Positions 48,557 through 60,935 of a stretch of DNA of 64,000 nt are shown here, piece after piece. The stretch's first letter is position 1; each line of letters opens with the position of its first letter. Source of the DNA: Cerioporus squamosus (taxonomy: Eukaryota > Basidiomycota > Agaricomycetes > Polyporales > Polyporaceae); assembly GCA_022592435.1 (NCBI GenBank), contig JABYQS010000084.1:100559-164558 (forward strand). The letters run 5' to 3'. The position numbers were made by a program, and so were the translations under genes. Below the pieces are notes generated by a model, which saw only the letters and a list, made by a program, of their open reading frames with translations, was not told the origin of the DNA and made no database searches.

Positions 48557-49354
48557 ATGCCGTCCCAAGTCGTCAGCGACCCCGCATACTACACCGCGGA
48601 GATGTCCTACGCCGAGTGGAAGCGCGAGCCGACCACCACGCAGGTCCTGTTCGGCCTCCAGCTGCCCTACCGTCCCCCGCGCTCGCTCATCGGCCAGTTC
48701 CTCTGGAGGAGACGGGTGTGGGTCGAAGTCACGTTCGCCCTGTCCATGTTGGAACCTTGGGAGAAGTTCCTCGTCAGTGAGTACCCATTTTTCCTCTCGG
48801 TCAGGGCGTGCCCGGCGCCCACATCGACGCCGCACCGTGCGGACAGTTCCTCTCCTCTCCCATGACCTAGTACCTCCATGCCCTTCCCCTGTGTCCGTAT
48901 ACTTGATGCTGACGATTCTGCCACCCGCCCCGCCCTCGCACAGTGATCGTCATGTACCTCACGCTCGGCCTCCTGCTGACCGGCATGTACCTCTACCTCC
49001 CGCACCACCTCGCGTTCCTCACCGCCCGCGCGTCGTACTACCTCTTCGGGCGCGACGCGTCCGGCGACCTCCCGGACTCGCTCTCGCGCCTCAAGGCCGT
49101 CGCGTCGTGGGGACTCAACACGTCCATCACGTCGATTGCGAACGTCGGCTCGTTTGGCGCGAGCCTCGCGGGCTGGGGAGCGCCACGTCGGAGCTATGAG
49201 CACGCGTGCGCAGGGTGTTTATTGGGTCCCGGATGTTTTGGAGGAGTGAGGAGGGCACAGTATGTTATGGTGCGTACGCCGCTCGTTTGCCCGGTGCATG
49301 AATCTCTGGTGCTGACTGGCTCTGGGCGTCGGCGCGCAGTTATGTTCTCCCTAG
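48557..49354 (+). CDS. Small membrane protein resembling the serine palmitoyltransferase small subunit (copy 2)
   Basis: Exon 1 (48557-48776) and exon 2 (from 48944) join as F-L-V|M-I-V-M-Y. The core reads W-V-E-V-T-F-A-L-S-M-L-E-P-W-E-K-F-L-V, then M-Y-L-T-L-G-L-L-L-T-G-M-Y-L-Y-L-P-H-H, nearly the animal small-subunit pattern. The upstream segment W-K-R-E-P-T-T-T-Q-V-L-F-G-L-Q-L-P-Y-R-P matches copy 1 closely, so the two are tandem paralogues. After the second span comes a C-terminal region with L-F-G-R-D-A-S-G-D and S-I-A-N-V-G-S-F-G-A-S-L-A-G. The 3' end is uncertain: I prefer an intron from a GTGCGT donor at 49271 to 49339 with a stop at 49354. Without it the frame runs on unconvincingly to 50145. 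Confidence 0.68.
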
Positions 49355-50104
49355 TGAAGAAGTGGCGTTTATGCTGCGGGATACCCCCGGCTGGGCGGGC
49401 GCGGCAGAGCGCGCTCCGTGTCGTAGAGATGCAGACAGTCTCAACTTACGTGCTATCATATCGTTTTACTGCCTCACGCTACCCTTGCGCATGCCGTCCA
49501 TCAACTCACACAACGCTTTGTGGGCTTTCTCGACTTCTCCTACAAGCCTGTCGACTCAATTCAGGCAGCAGAGCAAGCGGAATGGCCGGTACGTCTGCTG
49601 TGTGCCCCGTGTGTTCGCTGAAGTGCATGACCAGGTATGGAAAGCCAAGTGAGGGAGCAAGGTGTGGCGAGGTACGTCGCTACTTAGCACACGACTTTGT
49701 GGAGACATCCTCCTATCCGACCTACGGATGTTCGAACTGCTCGGCTTGGGTTACCCATGCCTATGCATCATCGCTCAACCTTCCGGGCGACTGCGCCCAA
49801 AGCAGGTCCCCGCGCTCCATTGTGCACCAAGACTGCAGAGTTCACAACTTGGCACCCAGTGTCCTCGGACATCCCAGGTTATGGCACGACCTAGACGACG
49901 GCAACCTCGGCCCCGACCTCTCGCGACCAACTCTTGCAACCCGCCATAGATGCTATCTTGCAGGGACTTGGGGCGGACCCATAAGATGGGAGAAGGTGTG
50001 TGCGTCTGAACACCTCTTCTCCGCTCCCCTCATTACTGTCTGTGGCGGCGCACACTGTCCCGCATCTAGTCTTCCCTTCGCTTGGCACACTTGCACTACA
50101 CAGT
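49355..50104. other. Intergenic, no gene seen
   Basis: Only chance frames were seen. A long frame continuing from the preceding gene crosses this stretch, but its Cys/Arg/Ser-rich composition does not resemble a protein. Confidence 0.4.
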
Positions 50105-51221
50105 ATGAGGATCCTCTCGGCATGTGTTATTCTCTCGTTTCTTAGCACATCCTGTCTGGCGGGGACGTTCGGAGGCGCTGTCAGAGTAAAGGCGCACCTC
50201 TGCCAGCGACATCCCTCCCTGCGCCCTCTTCTCTACGGGCACCGTGACACAAGACTTAACCAGCAGCGCGGAGTCGGTCTCGTCGGCAGCGCCGACCGCA
50301 TCGCGGTCGTGCGTCCACTCTCGCTCTCCTCAACCGAGTATGACTGACCTCGCCACAGGGGTGGCGCACCTGTCTCAGGCTCCGGGATCAAGCGTGGCCT
50401 CTCATTCAACGACGCGAAGTTGGCGAAAGGCTTCAACTCCGGGTACGTGGGCATCACGAGGAATCTGCCTCCCAGTGGCTGAAGATCACCTCATCGCGCT
50501 ATAGACAGGTGTCGTGGGCTTACAACTGGGCCTCCGCCCCCGGTGGCGAGCTACCATCCGGTGTGACGTTCTTCCCCATGCTCTGGGGTACCGCCTCGAC
50601 AAGCGACTGGCAGAGGAATGCCGAAGCTGCGCTGAGAAACGGCGCTACCCATCTTCTCGGGTGCGTCTCTGGCAGCTACCCTCGCGGGTATGAGATGCGT
50701 ATCGGTCGGCTTACAGGACAACGACTCCCCCGGAACACAGATTCAACGAGCCTGATCTAAAGGAGCAATCCAACATCGCCCCTACCGACGCCGCGCAGCT
50801 CTGGATGCAGCACATGCAGCCCTTCGCCGGCCGAGCGACGCTCGTCTCGCCCGCGATCACCAACGGCGCGGCTCCCGCGATGGGCACGGGCTGGCTGGAC
50901 CAGTTCCTCGCCGCGTGCGACAAGCTCGGGTGCACGGTCGACGCCGTCGCGGCGCACGTCTACGGCTCGGCGACGGACACCGCGTACTGGAAGAAGTACA
51001 TCGCTGACCTCGGGACGAGGTACGAGAAGCCGGTGCTCGTCACGGAGTTCGAGGCGCAGGGAGCGCGGAGGAGCAGCAGGCATTTTTGAAGGAGATGCTC
51101 CCGTTCTTGGATGCGCTGGAGAGCGTGTCGCATTATGCGTGGTTCATGACTGCGGTTGGCAATCTTGTCGGTGGTGATGGGGAGTCTGACGGCGGTTGGG
51201 AAGACATACGTCTCGGCTTGA
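50105..51221 (+). CDS. Secreted glycoside hydrolase family 128-like beta-1,3-glucanase, with frame faults
   Basis: GH128 (Asl1-like) enzymes cut beta-1,3-glucan and act on fungal cell walls. The start M-R-I-L-S-A-C-V-I-L-S-F-L-S-T-S-C-L-A-G is a signal peptide. A Ser-rich linker follows whose splicing I could not settle. Then come K-R-G-L-S-F-N-D-A-K-L-A-K-G-F-N-S-G-Y joined to VSWAYNWASAPGGELPSGV and FFPMLWG. F-N-E-P-D-L carries the proton-donor Glu, then V-A-A-H-V-Y-G and V-L-V-T-E-F-E-A-Q with the nucleophile Glu. The end reads F-L-D-A-L-E-S-V-S-H-Y-A-W-F and L-T-A-V-G-K-T-Y-V-S-A at 51221. Near 51060 one base seems missing, and near 51180 one extra base restores the frame. The protein is otherwise standard. 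It is convergent with the next gene, 170 bp apart. Confidence 0.8.
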
Positions 51222-51391
51222 GGAGGTCAGCACGACCCACTCCGCTTTGCTCCGCTGGGGGTATGGTTATAGGAGACTAATTGATGACAGTTTCGAGCAG
51301 CCTATACCGCAGTACATTCCTAGACGGGTTCCCGGACCAAGGATAGCCAGACGAGCGCGGAGAATAAGTCCGCCTTGTACATAGACTCATG

Positions 51392-53100
51392 TCATTGTGT
51401 CTCTGAATCATCGTCACGCTTGACAGCCTGTTGGTTGGCTCGGAGTTGGTCCTCAACTGAAACTGACGCACTATCCAGCTCAATCGCCCAGCCCTGCAGC
51501 ACACTAGTCAGCCCATCGTTGCGGCAAAGAAGGGAATCCAGACGAACCTGCGCCACCTTGCTGTCTCCTGAGGTCGCTTCCACCTTGACTTCCCTCGTGA
51601 TTCGAATTGCAACGGGATGCACAGCACTCCCTGCGTCCGTGCGACTCTGGCTGCGACTTCGGATACCCCAGCTCTCAGTAACTACCGGGCTGCGCTGCGA
51701 GTCCACCTTGGAAGCACGAGAGTTCAAGGAAGTCATGAGTGTGTTGGAGTATACTGCGTCGTCACGGCCGCGCCGATGTTTCAATACTAGGATGGACGAC
51801 GATATGCAACTCCTTGACACACTCACCCTTGCTCAAGATCAAGGCACTGAACCATGTGATAAGTTGGGGCTCGGAGAGTGGGATGGCATCGCGACATGGA
51901 TACGCACATTACGAGATGCAGGTTCGTCTCCGAAAGCCTGAGGTAGAGACCGAGCTGGAGGATCGCCGCAAGTGCACATGCAAAGCCGGTCTCGACGGTT
52001 AGCCGTATGAGACGGTTCACGATGAGCTGGCTGCGTCCATTCGGCTGTGTTCTCTGTTTGGCAGAGTACAGCTGGGAGGCGACATGAGCGACACGTAAAC
52101 TCACATCGATGTCTATATGGTACACTTACGAGATATAGCATGGAGAACATGATGGTCTGGATGCGAGCAAGGGTTAACATCTGATCTCAGGAGCGGAGAC
52201 ATGCGTCGCACCAGGTCGGTGACAGCACCTCCTCCCAGCCATATCTAGGAGCGACGGTTTAGCATAGGTAGGGAAGAAACGCGACTCGAGCTACTTACGA
52301 TCACCTTCACGTGCATGCTTGAATCGTGCAAGCTTGCCATGGTTCTCAGCGACGCAAACTACGGCATATGGTGATATGAGGAAGACAGACTGAATAAAGA
52401 CTGGGAACGGTAGCGACTTACCGAGATGGCGATGGCAAACGCGGCCCCGGCCTGCATGAAAGCCGTCTTACAGGGTGCAATTAGTGACATTTCCCTCGTA
52501 GACATCGTAGCAAGGGACGTACGACAATGATTAGACCTGGGGTTATCTTCCATTTACCGAGCTGCCATATCCGCCATGCGTAGAAGGTCTGCACCCAAAG
52601 AGAGACTGGGAGGGAAGGCAAAGTCAGCGTGCCATTTAGCTCGCATTTGAGGGCACATACCAAGGCTTGAGACGATGGGCAGGGCAGTGAAGGTCCATCC
52701 AGGGTACTCGAGATTGACGGAGCGGCCCCAACCGACAACGAGTACTTGCCAGCCTTCGTTAGCGGCGACGATACTCTGAAAGACGTCGAGAAGAAATATC
52801 GCATATGCGGAGATCTGAATGAAGCGGTGGTCGCCAGAGAAGGAGACGTGGTATATGTCTGTGGCCGCTGTCTGTCAGCGTGTGTCTCAGCCTCGTAATC
52901 TCGTCGATCGGCCCAGACTTACAGAGTTGGACGACGGAGATTCCAAGCAGCATCCAAGAAAGCAAGGCACCTATCAGCTGAGCGGCTCACATGAGATGCG
53001 GTCCTCATAGCCATAGTAAATAGTTTGGCCGCCTTACGATAGGACCTATTCTGATAAGCTGGTCAATTCAGGTTACACCCGAGGATAGGGTCGACGACAT
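51392..53100 (-). CDS. DUF6534-type multi-pass membrane protein
   Basis: This is a large basidiomycete family of about seven membrane spans with unknown function, receptor-like in outline. Pieces on the reverse strand are, in order, L-L-S-W-M-L-L-G-I-S-V-V-Q-L; YHVSFSGDHRF and AYAIFLLDVFQSIVAANEGW; W-T-F-T-A-L-P-I-V-S-S-L; V-S-L-W-V-Q-T-F-Y-A-W-R-I-W-Q-L; A-F-M-Q-A-G-A-A-F-A-I-A-I-S. The family-typical NRLIRLTVETGFACALAAIL and Y-S-N-T-L-M-T-S-L-N-S-R follow, then a polar C-terminus ending D-D-S-E-T-Q. Seven or more exons are implied. The start (M-S-S-T-L-S-S-G at 53100) is a guess because the first intron could not be phased. Confidence 0.72.
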
Positions 53101-54489
53101 ACTCGAGGATGGTACTCCGAGGAACAGGCGTTGCCGAAGAGATGTCTGACATAGTGGGTGAACGTGCTGCCAGAGAAGAGAGCCAATGGTTCCATACGGC
53201 AAGCTAAATATGGGACTCCCGACCATACGTGCTGATAGAGTTCCCGGAAGATCTAGAGAGGGCAGGGAGGATATACCCGCAACCTGCGATGCGCTCTGAG
53301 CGATTGGGCTGACGCTGGCACCACAAGCCTGAAACCAATCAACAGTTAGCTTCCAATGCTGCGATTCGAAAGCATGCCCGGTTGGATGCAGTGTAGGCGA
53401 CATGGGCGCAGGCCGCTGAGAAGGCAGACGAGGGCCGGTCAGGCCGCCCAATAGCCGGTCGCCATGAGGTATAGGTTCTCAACTTCGGGAGTCTATCGTT
53501 TATGTGTGGTTGGAAGCACGCGTGAAGTGAGCGAAGCGCTCCGGTTTATCAGAGAAGGTGGCACCGGGGTGGCTGAGAACGAGCTCTGGGTCAGATGTTG
53601 AGTATCGGAGTTCGCATCGCGGGTCACAGCCATGTATCCGGCATTCTAAAACAGGCCGTCAGTACTGCAGAAAACTTGAGGGAAGATCCCGGTGCACCTC
53701 GGAGGTATGATCGATATCGCTGGTGGAGACCTCAGCAGTGAGAACTTTGTGAGCCCCGAGGGCGAACAGCGAGCCGTTCCGCACTTAGTCGCAAGGCATC
53801 ACTAGTGTGCAGAAAACAGCCAGACGTTTCCTGCTAAACGAGAAGTATCAGTGCACAGACGTAGCGGCGCGCGATGAGCTTGTGTTATGTGAGGAGGGTG
53901 AAGATGTAATGTAACTGACTTAACTGCACGGCTTGCAGTGCCGACCGCCTAGTGCAGGTTCCGCTCAACTCCGACACAGAAACCGTGCCGGCGCCTCATC
54001 AAGTCTCAATCTCCGACTGAACCTCTATTCCGCGCCCGCCGAGTCCGAGTCGACGTTCAGAAACACCGTTCCATGCTATCACTATGACCCGCGCGTGCAG
54101 CGAGTAACGGGACCGCCTTATAGTTTTCGTCCACACGACCCTCCTGTTGTGCCACGCTGTGAGGTTGGTCCGCGGTTACGTGGGCGGCGTTCGAGCGCTC
54201 CGTTCCGAAAGATGCTGAACAGTAGGTAGTACGTGCATCGACGCCCTTACGACTTCTGCTGTACTTAGTCGCCCTTCGTTGCCAGCATAGGTTCACTTTT
54301 CACATACTGCGGCGCTCAAACAAACGACCTCATCTTCGCAGGCCTTTGTCCTGCGCGCCGGTCGGAGCCTGGCCTGCGCTTCTTCAGGCTTCTGACAGAG
54401 CGGTGATTGTTCTGGTGATTTATACCGCAAGCTGCGCGAAACCCGGGAAGTGACCCTTGGTTTTCACCGCTACCTCATGCTCGAGCGCC
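53101..54489. other. Divergent intergenic region
   Basis: About 1.4 kb between the membrane-protein gene and the reductase gene. It may include a first exon of the membrane-protein gene near 53400. No other gene is supported. Confidence 0.45.
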
Positions 54490-57400
54490 ATGGCGACTAG
54501 TTCTAGGGCTCTCAACAAGTGCTCGTCCTCCCACTGGCAGACCCCCCGGGCTGTGATCGAACAAGGAGACATCACGCTACCCGAGCTCTACGAGTGGCAT
54601 GCGCGTCACAACCCTGACTACCCTCTATTTCGATACTCAGATGGTTGCGAAATCAAGGAGATCAATTATGCGCACGTCTTTCGGGCCATATGTCGGGCTT
54701 CCAGCTACATTCGATCATACGTCTGCGAGGAGGGCCGCTTCCCAATTGCAATCCTCGCCAATGCAGGTGAGAGGCCGTGCACCGTAGTTTTGCTTGCACT
54801 CAAAATATTGCGCGTCAGATACCATCACGTACTGCTGCGCATCAGTAGGAATAATGCAAGCAGGGCATATCGCATTCCACATATCTCCTAGAAACGGCTT
54901 TGCTGCAGTTGCAGATCTATTGCAACGCACCCGATGTCGACTCGTCCTCGTCTCCCCCGATATCCGAGCGTCTGCTTTGGTGCAAGATATCTCTCGCCAG
55001 TTCGGCAACCTCAATATTTTCCCCCTTCCGCAGTTCTGCGAACTATTGCGCCAAACGCCGAGGAGGATCAGTACGAACATCGGGAGGTGCGGAGGGAGGC
55101 TAATCGTCAGTCTCCTGCTCTCGTCTTGCATTCCTCGGGTAGGATTGTATTCACTGCGCCGTTCTTGCGTAACCTTTCACGTTATGACACGTTTACCTCG
55201 CGCTTTCAGGTTCTACAAACCACCCGAAGCCGATCTACTGGAGTCAGACGCGGCTAGTGCAGTACGGGACCGTACCTTGTAAGTACACACAAAGTGCACT
55301 ACTTTCACTATCAGGCTCACATTCGATTCCAGGGTATGGAGAGATAGACATTACAGGTAGTGTGATTGGGGTTCACGGACTTCCTATGTTCCATGCCATG
55401 GGGATTTGCATGTGTTGCACTGCCGTGCGTACTCCTCTTCAAAATTTCGGCTGTTACTGACTCTCATACAGATCTGCAACGGCGCAGTCCTGAGCGTTTT
55501 CGAGCCTTCCGCGCCGCCCACAGTTCCAACATCTGACACCGTCTTCGAAGGCGCGCGCCTCACCGACTCTGATTACATGCTTACTGTTCCGACATTTGTC
55601 GAGGTACCTTGAAACACTCCTCGAAACGCAGCGCTTCGCTGACAGATCTATTGCAGACCTGGTCCCGCGACGCCGACAAGGTGGCACACATGAAGAGCAT
55701 GAAAGGACTTGTTAGTACCGCAGGTCGTGATCTGCCAATGGAGCTGATACCCTGCCCCTTCACTATAGATGTTCGGAGGGGCTCCGCTCAACCAAGACAT
55801 CGGCGATGCCTTGGCTTCCCAGGGCATGAACCTCATTACGCTATACGGATGGTAGGACCCTCTTCCCTCGTGTCTTGATCCACACTCGACTCACAGTGCT
55901 CTTAGCACTGAAGTCGGCACAATCACCAACTTTGTACCAGGTGCCCCAGCCCCAGACATCCGTGCCTCATTGGACAATCCTCTAATAGGTTTCTGTCCAT
56001 CTCTCCAGAAACACTCGGAATGGATTGGGCGTACTTCCGATTCACGTCGTGGGTTGATGCCGTACCAGTTGATCAGGAGATGGCAAGTACGAGGTCGTCG
56101 TGCTAGTGAGTATCCTCGAAGTCGTTCTCGCACTTCAGCCTAATGATATCATTGTAGTCGCCAGGGGACTGTCCTCTCAACGTTGTGAACATGAAGATTG
56201 GAGAGCAGGATGCATATGCGACTAATGACCTCGTCGTCCCGCATCCCACCGTCCCTGGTCTCTGGAAGCTGTACGGACGGAAGGATGATCAAATTGTTCT
56301 GTCGAACGGCGAGAAGGTGCGCCCATGACTCAATCCCCGCCCGACTCTGCTCATAGTCACCCATTGCAGACGAACCCCGCTCCGATCGGTGAGCAGGACA
56401 GTCTCAGCGTGCTCTCGGACTAGTCAACGCTTACACATCTCATCACAGAACACATCATCAACGAAGATCCTCACGTTGCTAGCTGCATCCTGTTCGGAGA
56501 GGGCAAACTCCAGAACGGGGTACTCATCGAGCCCGGTCAAGATATCCACGTTGTCTCTGGTGATCCGCACTCTCTCATGAGCTACAGGAACAAGATCTGG
56601 TACATCTTGCACACGGATCCTTCCTTGCGTACACACCGCTTACCTTCAACAGGCCTGCCATTCAGCGCGCAAATCAGTTCGCTCCGCAACATTCACGAGT
56701 CTTCAAGGAGGTACGTCTCTCATATCGTATATCCTGAATGTTGCCTCAATGACCGAGCTGCCCTGCCAGATGATCCTCGTGGCATCGCCAGACAAGCCCA
56801 TCGAGTACAACGCCAAAGGCTTCCCGCGCCGTACCCCGAACCTCAAACGGTATCACGACGAGATCGAAGCACTATATACAGACGTTGAAAGGAGCGCACA
56901 GAGCGACATCGTTGCGCCCTCAACTTGGGACGCCGACTCTGCTCGTAGCTTCGTCCACGCGGTGGTGGAGAAAGTCATGCAGAAACATGTCCCTGATCGT
57001 GCAGACCTGTTTCGCAACGGGTGCGACAGGTAAGTGGTGGCCCAATTGCCGCAGTACTGAGACTCATTGCTCAATCTTTACGTCCGCCGGTGGCAGCCTG
57101 CAAGCGACATGGATCAGGAACACCGTCCTCCGCGCGATCCGCGAACACGACGTCAGCGCTGCCAGGAGGCTCTCTATGAACGTCGTTTTTCAGGCTCCGT
57201 CAGTCGTGGCCTTGACGAACGCTGTGCTGCACGCCCTCAACTCGGACAACGCGCATATTACAGATGCGATATCGCCGGAGCAGCTCATACATACCGCGGA
57301 ACGACTCTCCACCGATTTTCCAGTCCGCCCTTGCCAGCTCACCCCTCGGAAGCTCAGCAAGGACGTCGTCCTCATCACCGGGACTACGGGTGGCTTTGGG

Positions 57401-58725
57401 TGCGATATCCTCGAGCAGCTCCTGCGCGACGACGCGATCGATCTCGTGTATGCCTTCAATAGGCCTGGGACTGACGCGTTGAAGAGACAGCATGCCCGTT
57501 TCAGTGAACGCGGCCATGATCTCGATCTGCTGGGTTCGCCGAAGTTCAAGCTGGTACAGGCGCAACTGGATGTTCCCGGCTTCGGCATAGAGACCGCGTT
57601 GCTTGACCAGGTAGGTAGTGTCAGTGTTTTGGGATGGGCTCATTGCTGAGCCTCATACTCCTTGCATAGATTCGCGAGAATGTTACTCACGTCATTCACA
57701 ACGGTGCGCGTAACCCTCTTTCTGATTCATGACCCGCTGACGTTGCTCCCAGCTTGGAAGGTGGACTTTAACCTTGCGCTCTCGTCCTTCGAAAGCGATC
57801 TGCAAGGTGTCCGCAACCTCGTCGACCTCTGTTTGAGTTCTCACCATGCCGCGCCTCCGAAATTCGTCTTCATCAGCTCCATTGGCGTTTTTGGCAGTGA
57901 GTACAATACTTTCCGGGCCCTGGGTAGGTTGCAGCTAATCCACGGCGTCATGCAGAGTGTGCCATGGACCCTCCCGTTCCCGAGTTCTCATCGAGCCGTC
58001 TTCAGCTGTCGAGAACGGCTACTCGGCGTCAAAATGGGTCGCGGAGAAACTGCTCCAAACTGTTTCGGCGGAGAGGGGCCTCTCAAAGACCATCGTGAGG
58101 CTCGGCCAGGTGTGCGGCGATCGCGTCGGCCACTGGAATGAGAAAGAGTGGTTCCCGGCGTTGGTTAAGTCCGCACTCTTCACACGTTGTCTGCCAGACG
58201 TAGATGGGGTAAGCACGGACATCCTTGCTTGTCTATTGAGGTGCATCCTGACCGTGTTTCTTCCACAACAAACAGACGGTGTCGTTCATCCCAAGCCACC
58301 CCGCGGCACGCGCACTCGTCGAGATGCGCAACTCAACGTCTCCAGTCCTACACCTGGTGCACCCTCGCCCGGTCTCCTGGCACACCATCATGGCGTCCAT
58401 CGCCGAACAGCTCCGCGTCCCGCTCGTATCGTACTCGACGTGGCTCTCCGCTCTCGAGCGGAGCGCTGCTGCTTCTGAAGGTTGCGCAGCGGACGCGCCA
58501 ATTCATGTAGACGCCATGCGCGAGAACCCTGCACTGCGCCTCCTGGACTTCTTCCGCGCGCAGACGTTCTCTCTGGAGAAGGAACCACTGGGCGTTGTGC
58601 GCCTATCGACCGAGAACGCTGAGCGTACGTCTGCTGAGCTTGCAGGGCTTCCTCAGTTGCGTAAGGATATCAGTGTGTCGTGGATGAACGCGTGGAGGAA
58701 GTCGGGGTTCCTCCCTGTAGCATGA
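54490..58725 (+). CDS. Non-canonical adenylate-forming reductase (A-T-R, NRPS-like)
   Basis: These enzymes activate a carboxylic or amino acid as its adenylate, load it on a carrier domain and release it as an aldehyde with NAD(P)H. The adenylation domain (about 54490-56880) shows Y-P-L-F-R-Y, a P-loop H-S-S-G-S-T-N-H-P-K-P-I, H-G-L-P-M-F-H-A-M-G, G-G-A-P-L-N, Y-G-C-T-E-V-G, L-W-K-L-Y-G-R-K-D-D-Q-I-V and N-G-E-K-T-N-P. The carrier domain has N-G-C-D-S-L-Q, an intron splitting the codon of the phosphopantetheine Ser. The reductase reads L-I-T-G-T-T-G-G-F-G for cofactor binding and N-G-Y-S-A-S-K-W-V-A-E (the YxxxK pair), ending S-G-F-L-P-V-A. Many short introns occur. Two single-base losses seem needed to restore the frame, near 56075 (before G-K-Y-E-V-V-V-L) and near 57985 (after P-P-V-P-E). 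The stop lies 65 bp from that of the convergent carboxypeptidase. Confidence 0.88.
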
Positions 58726-58790
58726 TATCTCAGAGGATCGATACATGATGGCACGCACAGACTGGCATACGAAATACAGTAAATTTTCCT

Positions 58791-60935
58791 TCACAGCATC
58801 TCTCCCGCAAGCCAGCGGTTAGCCAGCTCGAGCGACTCGACAGGCTTGTCATACGGAGCCTGGCGCAAGTTGAGCCTACCTCACCATCTTCGATGAGACA
58901 CAAGGTACGTACCATGTGTCCCGCTCCAGAAATCGTAGCGTAGGTGAGGCCGCCTCCGCTGCGTGTCACACCCACGACGTGTCCATCGACCGTCCACTCC
59001 CTCAGCGGCTGGCTGCGGAACTCATCTTGCTGAGTCCACTCCAGCGCCAGTGTCATACGCTCGTTGCCAATCTGGATGGTTGTATCCGCAGATCATCAGC
59101 ATACGCAGGACGACGGCAGGACATGTTATGATACACACCCAGTTGCAGATGTAGTCCGTCGCGCCGACGTAAACGAGCGCGCGGACCCCGCGCTCGAGAA
59201 GGGCGGAGATGTAATATTGGGCGGGAAAGCCCCAGTGATCGAGATGTTGGCGGAAGGCCAGGTTGACCGAGGGGGTGCCGTGGCTGAAGTTACCCCGCGC
59301 TGCAGGGTCGACCCCCAGACGTTCTTGTGTGTCCGGGCTGCTCAAGTATTCTGCGATGTTTCTGTGAACCATCATTGAGTCTCAACGGGAGGTGGAAGCG
59401 GCGGACACTGACGTACTTCACGATGGGGTAACATTCGGTGATGTCCGCTGCGCCCTTGCTGAAGCTAACGTTCAGAGCGATGGGCGCGGCGACATAATTC
59501 ATAGGGAACTCACCAAGGTCGTGCCCGATCGTAGTGGTTCAAGCCTGGGGCGGTTCACATATTGATGTCTGGATCAGCTAAGCAAGAGGTTGCAGAGCAC
59601 ATGCACTGACCTATGAACAAGTCTGACATAGCCGTGCTACAGAAGGCCACCGCTGCTGCGCAATCAATGCTGTCCAGCTTCTCGACACAAGATTCTTGGT
59701 ACCGCTTGGTGCAGCGCGGAACCTACGGAATGGTCAGTCAAAGACATAGGCCTAGGACATGATGAGTGTTTAAACCTACCAGCTGCTTCATTCGCACGCA
59801 GTCCCTAAACTCTGGTCAGGGTCAAGGCAAGGGTACGAGTGCAGAATACGTACGAAATGCCCTGCACAGCGGGAAAGGTTGGATCTTGACATTGCGCGTC
59901 GTAGTATGACGGATACATCGTGGCGAAGTCCGTGCACCCATTCCCAATCATGATAGAGGTGAGGTTTATCGGGGTGAGACCCGCCTCCACGAGCTGCGCA
60001 TTCTTGTCGTATATCGTCGCGGCGAACACTGGGATGTATCGACCCTACACTCAATCTGAGTTTGAGTGTCATTTGACTAGACATTCCATGCTCACCCCGT
60101 ACGACTCGCCCGCAAGATGGAGCGCTCGTCCCTTGAACTTCATGAAGTGCTCGAAGAATATCGCCATGAAGGCTGCGATATCGTCCGCTGCCTCGAATGT
60201 GGTGCTCTATGTGCCTGAAACGTCAGCATGTCCGGATTTACTTGGGAGACGCAATGCCACGTACCGCTGTTTCTCCGTACTCTGCGTACGAGAAGCCAAC
60301 GCCCACGGGTTGATCGACGAAGAAAATATTCGCATGTTCGTTCCAAGAATACGGGTGACTTTCTGTTGTGTTTCCGTCGATAACTCTGCAAGGACCTGCG
60401 ACCAAGTGCGTGAGCGGTGGATCTGCACGACATGACATGGACAGTACTCACCGAGTTCCATGAAGAGACCCATGGTCGAAGACGCGCCGGGACCGCCATT
60501 GGTCCAGAAGATCACGTCGTCCTCGTCGGGGTCTCGGCGGCTCTCAAAGAAGTAGAAGTAGAGATGCCGGGCTTGCACGTCTATATAACCAGTATACGCC
60601 CTGCAGCGACCAGAAACAGTGATCTCAGCAGAGCCCTACCATTGCTAAGGTAGGCACACCCCAGCTTACCGTACTGCTCCATCGCAGAAGTTTGACTGCT
60701 TGACACGTACGCTGTATTGAGGGAGTACCGGGTGGGTTAAAGTCGTGTAGTCGGATGAAGAAAGCAAGCTGAGATCGCCGAGCGGCGTAAACAATCCGTC
60801 ATCATATGAGGTGAGCGCGGCCTCGAGATTATTCCCCAGTGCCGCTTCAATGCTGAGCTGACGAGCAGATGTACTGAGCAGCAGAGTCACAGAAGCTAGC
60901 AATCCAGGGATTATGCTAGTGCTGACCAGTCTCAT
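58791..60935 (-). CDS. Secreted/vacuolar serine carboxypeptidase (S10 family)
   Basis: S10 peptidases remove C-terminal residues at acidic pH in the vacuole or outside the cell. The protein starts [20 protein letters not shown], a signal peptide, followed by a propeptide. Mature motifs are [13 protein letters not shown] (oxyanion region), [28 protein letters not shown] with the nucleophile Ser, [23 protein letters not shown] with the catalytic Asp, and G-A-G-H-M-A-P-Y-D-K-P with the catalytic His. An intron lies just after the His-Met. It ends [11 protein letters not shown]. All three catalytic residues are present. About ten introns of 45-70 bp are implied. Confidence 0.9.

Noticed and set aside
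48943..50145. A 400-codon plus-strand frame continuing from the second small-subunit-like gene
   Set aside because: Only its first part matches the paralogue. The remainder is Cys/Arg/Ser-rich without structure, and a good donor/acceptor pair allows a short ending at 49354.
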